Below, one piece after another: positions 34,393-38,948 of a stretch of DNA of 38,948 nt; the first letter of the stretch is position 1; the number at the start of each line of letters is the position of its first letter. The notes under the pieces are model-generated. The model was given only the letters and a program-made list of their open reading frames with translations. It ran no database searches and was not told the origin of the DNA. The position numbers were made by a program, and so were the translations under genes. This DNA comes from Chloroflexota bacterium (GTDB lineage: Bacteria > Chloroflexota > Anaerolineae > Aggregatilineales > Phototrophicaceae), in NCBI GenBank assembly GCA_003696565.1, contig RFHA01000066.1:1-38948 (forward strand), in the 5' to 3' direction.

Positions 34393-35877
34393 TTAGCGTC
34401 GGATAATAGCAATACGAGGACGAGTAGCGCGTTTATGTGCGTCTCGGTTGAGGTGATGATCTTGCGTGTGAGTATCATCATAAACCGGGATGGTAACAGT
34501 AAACGTTGTGCCTTGGTTAGGCTTACTGGTCACATTGATGACTCCTTCATGCGCTTCCACAATCCATTTGGCAATTGATAACCCTAAGCCAAAGCCACCA
34601 CTGCCGTTAGCCGTGCGTGATGTTTCTGACTGGAAGAAGCGATCAAACACACGCGGCAAGTCCTCTTCGCAGATACCAATCCCAGTATCTCGCACCCATA
34701 ACACTGCATGATCGTTGATGTTTTCCAACCCGATGATAACTTCTCCACCGTCCGGCGTGAATTTAATAGCGTTGCTTGCCAAGTTTAAAATCACCTGCTT
34801 CATCCGATCGGCATTGCCATAAATCCGCACCGGTGTAAACTGCCCTAAACTGACCGTCAAATCACGATCTTTTGCTAAAACACGGATTTGCTGGAAAGCT
34901 TCCATCACCACTGTATCTAAATCAAGTGGATAGCGGTCTACCGTCACACCACCATAATCTGCGCGTGCCAACATTAGCAAGTCATTCACCAAACGCGCCA
35001 TCCGCTTAGCTTCACTTTCTAGAGCTTCTAGGGTTTCGTCATCCGCCCCATACATACGCATCAGTTCTAAATTGCCGTTGATAGCGGTTAAGGGTGTACG
35101 GAGTTCATGGCTAATATCGGCAACAAACCGCTGTTGCACACTAAAGAGATGCTCAAGCCGCGCCATCATCTGGTTAAACACAGCGACCAACTGCCCAAGT
35201 TCATCGTACGGACCATGCCAATCTAGGCGAGTTTTGAGGTCGTTGGTTTGTGCCACAGAAGCAGCGGTACGGGTGATTTCCCCAATCGGCTTCAGCGCAC
35301 GATGAGAGAACCACATCCCCAATATCCATGAGCCAACAATCGCCACAGTAGAAAGCACAATCATCACAATCAAAAGTGTTTCGGAAGCTTGGTTAACTGT
35401 GTGTAAATCCACCGCGACTTGAATATTACCAACAAACCGCCCACTACCACTTTGGATAATGGGCTTAGTCAGCACGCGCATTTCTACCCCGGCAACGGTT
35501 GCGTTACTAAAATAATCGTGGTCAATACCAAGCGCGTTAGGGTCTAGGGGGTTATCTAACAGGGCAGCCGCTGTAATGGACGCGCCTTTAAACTCAAAAT
35601 ATCCGTCATTTATTGCCCATGCCTGAACATAAACGCCAGGCGCACGCAATAGATTTAATGATGGGAGTTCAATTTCAAACGGCGTAGATGTGCCGATTTG
35701 TGTAGCCGGTAAAATACGGCTATTTGTCACAATTAAGCTAGCTGTTTCTGCCAAGCCGCTGTCGATGTTGCTAATCATCGTAAAGCGCATCACGCCATAG
35801 GTGACTACCCCAAAGAAGATAATAATGGTTGTCAACAAAGCGGCATACGACAGTGTAAGCCGTTTACGAATAGTCAT
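34393..35877 (-). CDS. HAMP-containing sensor histidine kinase
   Basis: A 494-residue membrane kinase. First membrane helix 9-30, an external sensor region of about 135 residues, second helix about 168-190, then HAMP (193-245). HisKA has H257 in FVADISHELRTPLTAI, followed by the ATPase domain (NLASNAIKFTP, DTGIGI, GGFGLGLSIAKWIVEAH). The basic tail ends in RATRPRIAIIRR. It signals to the response regulator just upstream, whose stop codon directly abuts this ATG (TAAATG). The outside domain has no motif that tells me its signal. Confidence 0.93.
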   Translation of the reverse strand: MTIRKRLTLSYAALLTTIIIFFGVVTYGVMRFTMISNIDSGLAETASLIVTNSRILPATQIGTSTPFEIELPSLNLLRAPGVYVQAWAINDGYFEFKGASITAAALLDNPLDPNALGIDHDYFSNATVAGVEMRVLTKPIIQSGSGRFVGNIQVAVDLHTVNQASETLLIVMIVLSTVAIVGSWILGMWFSHRALKPIGEITRTAASVAQTNDLKTRLDWHGPYDELGQLVAVFNQMMARLEHLFSVQQRFVADISHELRTPLTAINGNLELMRMYGADDETLEALESEAKRMARLVNDLLMLARADYGGVTVDRYPLDLDTVVMEAFQQIRVLAKDRDLTVSLGQFTPVRIYGNADRMKQVILNLASNAIKFTPDGGEVIIGLENINDHAVLWVRDTGIGICEEDLPRVFDRFFQSETSRTANGSGGFGLGLSIAKWIVEAHEGVINVTSKPNQGTTFTVTIPVYDDTHTQDHHLNRDAHKRATRPRIAIIRR

Positions 35878-36558
35878 TTATTCCTCGCGCAAAACGTACC
35901 CTACGCCGCGCACTGTATGAATAAGACGTGGCTCTGATTCGGCTTCAGTCTTTTGGCGTAAATAACGCACATAGACCTCGATGATGTTGCTCTCGCCACC
36001 AAAGTCATACCCCCAAACACGGTCAAAAATCACGTCTCGTGTTAAGACCTGGCGGGGGTTACGCATGAACAATTCCAACAGTTCATATTCTTTGGCAGTC
36101 AAGTCAATCGCTCGTTCACCACGATGGGCACGGTGTGTCCCAGTATCCAGTGTTAAATCAGAAAAACGCAAAATTTCTGGGCGGGAAGTTGGGGTTACAC
36201 GGCGGAACAACGCCCGAACCCGCGCCATTAATTCATCTACAGAGAAGGGTTTGACTAAATAATCGTCGGCACCAGCATCTAAGCCCGTTACGCGGTCGTT
36301 GATGTCATCCTTAGCGGTTAACATCAAAATCGGCACATCGCTTGCTGCACGCAACCGCTTACACACTTCTAACCCATCCAAACCGGGTAACATCCAATCT
36401 AATATGACCAAATCCGGCGGGTTATCCCGTGCAATCGCCAACCCAGTTTGACCATCGCGCGCCACATTCACACGATACCCCTCATAAATCAAACCACGCT
36501 CAATAAACTGCGCAATACGCGCCTCATCTTCAATTACTAAAATACGTTCGCTTGTCAT
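35878..36558 (-). CDS. OmpR/PhoB-family response regulator
   Basis: A 226-residue regulator: receiver with acidic pair in VIEDE, Asp54 in [12 protein letters not shown], and the switch Lys in DDYLVKPFS. The C-terminal winged helix ([31 protein letters not shown]... through [11 protein letters not shown]) binds DNA. The reading frame stays open 70 codons upstream, but a GGGG site and the ATG at 36558 yield [12 protein letters not shown], the normal start. The extension would be unlike the family. The gene is divergent from hom and probably controls its own operon or others. Confidence 0.95.
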   Translation of the reverse strand: MTSERILVIEDEARIAQFIERGLIYEGYRVNVARDGQTGLAIARDNPPDLVILDWMLPGLDGLEVCKRLRAASDVPILMLTAKDDINDRVTGLDAGADDYLVKPFSVDELMARVRALFRRVTPTSRPEILRFSDLTLDTGTHRAHRGERAIDLTAKEYELLELFMRNPRQVLTRDVIFDRVWGYDFGGESNIIEVYVRYLRQKTEAESEPRLIHTVRGVGYVLREE

Positions 36559-36681
36559 ATATGTTATCCCCTGTTTGGTAAACCGTATCTCTTGATTATG
36601 AGAATGATACACGCATCGGATTAACGTTAAGTAAATTTTATGCTTCATTAAGCCTTTAGAAGTTAAGTAATTGGATAGTAA

Positions 36682-36710
36682 TTTACGGTATGGTGCAATA
36701 CAATTATATG
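36682..36710 (+). promoter_or_regulatory. Possible hom promoter
   Basis: TTTACG (36682-36687) and TATATG (36705-36710) are 17 bases apart, each with four matches to consensus. The start would be near 36717. A GGAGAAA site follows before the ATG. Confidence 0.3.
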
Positions 36711-36755
36711 GTTTGAAAATTATCGGGGTATTTTTCAGGTTGGAGAAATAACTGC

Positions 36756-37751
36756 ATGAAAATTGCACTCAATGGCTTTGGAACAGTTGGCAAAGCATTT
36801 GCTCAAATTTTACAGGAAAAAGCACAAACTCTGCGACAAGATTATCACCTAGACATTCAGATTGTCGCTATTCATACCCGCACACGCGGCACTTTATATA
36901 ACCCCAATGGGTTGGATATAAAAACTGTGTTAACACGAAACGATTATCATGATTTACCAGATGCCACACAAGAAGCGTTTTTATCGCTCATCACCCATGA
37001 TGAAATTGATGCCGTTGTCGATGTTACCCCAACCGACCTCCAAACCGGGCAGCCCGGGTTAGATGTTTGCCGTCAGGCGTTAAGTGCTGGTAAACACGCT
37101 GTTTTGGCAAGCAAAGGTGCCTTAGCCGTGGCATTTCAGGAATTACAAAGCAAGGCAGAACAAACACGTTCTCATTTACTGTATGAAGCCACAGTTATGG
37201 CAGGCACGCCCGCCATCCGTTTAGCCAAGCAAGCCTTAGCCGGCTGCGCCATTACAGAGGCACGCGGAATCCTCAATGGCACCACCAATTACATCCTGAC
37301 CCAAATGGAAAGCGGCATGACATACGCCGATGCCTTAAAACAAGCCCAACAACTAGGCTATGCAGAACCAGACCCAAGCGGCGACGTAGAGGGGTGGGAT
37401 GCCGCGGCAAAAATCCTTATTCTTAGTGCAGCCATATTCGGATTAGAATTAACATTAAGCGACCTAGACGTAACTGGCATTACGCAAATTACGCCGGAGG
37501 ACATTGCCGCCGCCCAAGCTGCTGGTGAGCGTTATAAGCTGATAGCATCTATCACCTGTGACGGTGGAAGTGTGCGCCCAATGCGCTTGCCACTCACTGA
37601 CCCACTCGCAAACGTCAATGGGGCGACAAACGCCATCACGTACCGTACCGATTTAATGGGCGATATTACACTCATCGGTGCGGGGGCTGGTCCGCGTCAA
37701 ACAGGGTTCGCATTACTTTCCGATTTAATCGATATTCACCGTAGAGGATAA
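36756..37751 (+). CDS. hom: Homoserine dehydrogenase
   Basis: A 331-residue oxidoreductase that reduces aspartate semialdehyde to homoserine in threonine and methionine synthesis. The NAD(P) fold begins [12 protein letters not shown], followed by LASKGALAV. The catalytic domain has [26 protein letters not shown] and [18 protein letters not shown], the last holding the catalytic lysine region. It lacks the C-terminal ACT domain of longer forms, so threonine feedback by that route is absent. The next gene starts one base after its stop. Confidence 0.95.
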   Translation: MKIALNGFGTVGKAFAQILQEKAQTLRQDYHLDIQIVAIHTRTRGTLYNPNGLDIKTVLTRNDYHDLPDATQEAFLSLITHDEIDAVVDVTPTDLQTGQPGLDVCRQALSAGKHAVLASKGALAVAFQELQSKAEQTRSHLLYEATVMAGTPAIRLAKQALAGCAITEARGILNGTTNYILTQMESGMTYADALKQAQQLGYAEPDPSGDVEGWDAAAKILILSAAIFGLELTLSDLDVTGITQITPEDIAAAQAAGERYKLIASITCDGGSVRPMRLPLTDPLANVNGATNAITYRTDLMGDITLIGAGAGPRQTGFALLSDLIDIHRRG

Positions 37752-37752
37752 A

Positions 37753-38673
37753 ATGGTCAGACTGGAATCAATCTGTGAAGGTGTTGCCGGACGTATCAAT
37801 GAAGATGCCCTATTTTACGCCAACGATGGACGCTTTATCACCATGGCAGTCATCGACGGTGTGACGGATCGCGTGGTATCATGTCGCAATTGGGGCGCAT
37901 TAGATGGTGATATTGATCTCACTGGCGCGGCATTCGCGGCGAGTGTTGTGCGGGATAGCATCATCTCATTATTAAATGAATCATGGGTGATGAACAACGT
38001 CCTATTAAGTTGTAACCGGCGATTACGCATGTTCGCACGGGATGTTTATGGCGATTTCACGCCGCAGGCAATTTTTGAGGCAGAGCCTGGGCTTGCCCCT
38101 TATGCTGATGATCCGCGTTATTTTCGGTTGGTTCTGCCGGCTTGTGTGGTGACAATCGCCCGTGTGGATTTACAACAACGGTTATTAGATTATGCTCATG
38201 TCGGGGATACAGAGTTGATAGTTTTTACTCAAGATGGACGTGTTGAAAGTATCACTCAAACAATCCCACCACACTGGGAAAAAGGCTTAATCAATGCGCA
38301 AGATGCAGACCCCATCATCCGCAAAAATAAACGGCGTGGTTTATTACACAATTATACTGACCCACAAGGCAATACTGACCCCAACATCGGAATCGGAGTA
38401 TTAAATGGCATGGAAGAACTGGCAGATTATGTGCAAACCAATCAAATCTCATTAGACGGTGTGACGGATGTTATATTGTGTAGCGATGGCTTTTTATTGC
38501 CGCCAGAAGCCCCAAATCGACTATCATTGATGGCGGAATGGGTCGATCAGCAAGGTATTCAGGCATATTTGCAGCATCTACGCACGATTGAACAACACGA
38601 TTCCGAGCGAAAACACTATCCCAGACCTAAGATTCATGACGATGCCACTGCGATTCACCTGAGGCTTTCATAA
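37753..38673 (+). CDS. PP2C-like protein phosphatase
   Basis: A 306-residue protein with the PP2C metal-site pattern, in a divergent form: NEDALFYA, then AVIDGVTDR (usually ADGMGG), YAHVGDTELIVF, LCSDGFLLP and the late HDDATAIHL. These Asp residues are those that hold the two Mn/Mg ions. No membrane segment is seen. PP2C enzymes remove phosphate from Ser/Thr and typically oppose Hanks kinases. Two such kinases lie in this window but not beside it. The start is one base after the hom stop, so it is translated from the hom transcript, an odd pairing. Confidence 0.8.
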   Translation: MVRLESICEGVAGRINEDALFYANDGRFITMAVIDGVTDRVVSCRNWGALDGDIDLTGAAFAASVVRDSIISLLNESWVMNNVLLSCNRRLRMFARDVYGDFTPQAIFEAEPGLAPYADDPRYFRLVLPACVVTIARVDLQQRLLDYAHVGDTELIVFTQDGRVESITQTIPPHWEKGLINAQDADPIIRKNKRRGLLHNYTDPQGNTDPNIGIGVLNGMEELADYVQTNQISLDGVTDVILCSDGFLLPPEAPNRLSLMAEWVDQQGIQAYLQHLRTIEQHDSERKHYPRPKIHDDATAIHLRLS

Positions 38674-38713
38674 AATTTCATAAAAAACTAACTTCAAACA
38701 CTATGAGTTAATC

Positions 38714-38719
38714 TATAAT
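38714..38719 (+). promoter_or_regulatory. -10 element of the final response regulator gene
   Basis: A perfect TATAAT, 38 bases before the ATG. The -35 (CTTCAA, 17 bases earlier) is weak. Confidence 0.45.
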
Positions 38720-38757
38720 AGAATTGTTACTTTCGGTAATTAGCATGAAATAAACCT

Positions 38758-38948
38758 ATGTCAAAAAAAGCGACGCTACTTGTTGTAGAAGATGAACCTA
38801 ATTTATTACTCGGTATACGAGACATCCTGGAACTAGATGATTACACTGTGATCACCGCACAAAACGGTAAAGAAGCCCTAGAGGTGATGAACAGCTTAAC
38901 ACAAGTGCCAGACTTAATTGTCTCAGATATTATGATGCCATATATGGA
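38758..38948 (+). CDS. Response regulator, 3' end outside window
   Basis: The first 63 codons of a receiver domain: LLVVEDEPNLLLGIRDILE with the acidic pair, then LIVSDIMMP with the phospho-accepting Asp. The rest lies past the window edge, so the output domain is unknown. A partner kinase may be next. No clear ribosome site precedes the ATG. Confidence 0.88.
   Translation, partial: MSKKATLLVVEDEPNLLLGIRDILELDDYTVITAQNGKEALEVMNSLTQVPDLIVSDIMMPYM

Noticed and set aside
36559-36768. 70-codon N-terminal extension of the OmpR-type regulator.
   Set aside because: It is rich in residues unlike any receiver start, and it crosses the likely hom promoter and the hom start codon. The ATG at 36558 has a ribosome site and the family N-terminus.
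1-38948. CRISPR arrays, insertion sequences, integrases or prophage genes.
   Set aside because: I found no regularly spaced repeats, transposase or integrase motifs, or phage structural genes anywhere in the window.

Overview
The window is about 39 kb of dense bacterial chromosome with roughly 30 genes. I see no insertion sequence, phage gene or CRISPR array, and no gap over 300 bases without a gene. The mix suggests a Chloroflexota bacterium, probably in or near the Anaerolineae. Pointers are FeoA plus a two-gene FeoB, several Hanks-type Ser/Thr kinases, a 2TM-domain kinase, a very long PAS/GAF histidine kinase, and COG1653-type sugar transport with cellobiose phosphorylase. This taxon is inferred from gene content, not measured.

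Layout. 1-639: 3' part of a SAM methyltransferase. 710-3240: feoA and split feoB (minus strand) behind a promoter whose spacer holds a DtxR/IdeR-like palindrome. 3310-6943: UgpB/A/E-like ABC transporter (plus) without its ATPase. 6964-8520: secreted alpha/beta hydrolase and tRNA-Gln(TTG). 8593-12870: 1425-residue sensor kinase. 12881-23622: a minus-strand block of LacI regulator, sugar-binding protein, two permeases, secreted clan GH-A glycosidase, cellobiose phosphorylase, and a Ser/Thr kinase with two tandem 2TM modules. Two related palindromes, one before lacI and one before the binding-protein gene, suggest autoregulation plus control of the sugar operon.

23749-24998: small STAS-like protein and an esterase. 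25026-26976: a TIR-TM-SH3-like protein whose gene overlaps that of a tail-anchored Ser/Thr kinase. 27096-28765: PspA/IM30 and a two-helix membrane coiled-coil protein. 28762-32139: alpha/beta hydrolase, zinc-ribbon membrane protein, and a protein joining a degenerate cNMP-binding domain to two membrane PH-like modules. 32304-34263: ssb and gatB. 34393-36558: OmpR/HAMP two-component pair. 36756-38673: homoserine dehydrogenase and a PP2C-like phosphatase. 38758-end: start of a response regulator.

The sugar block reads as a coherent pathway: secreted hydrolysis, ABC uptake, then phosphorolysis of cellobiose to glucose 1-phosphate and glucose. The signalling genes (two Ser/Thr kinases, one PP2C-like phosphatase, TIR, PspA, PH/cNMP proteins) concentrate on the membrane and hold the least-described gene combinations. 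The best candidates for something new are the TIR/kinase pair beside pspA and the cNMP-PH membrane operon. Neither is demonstrated as a system from sequence alone.
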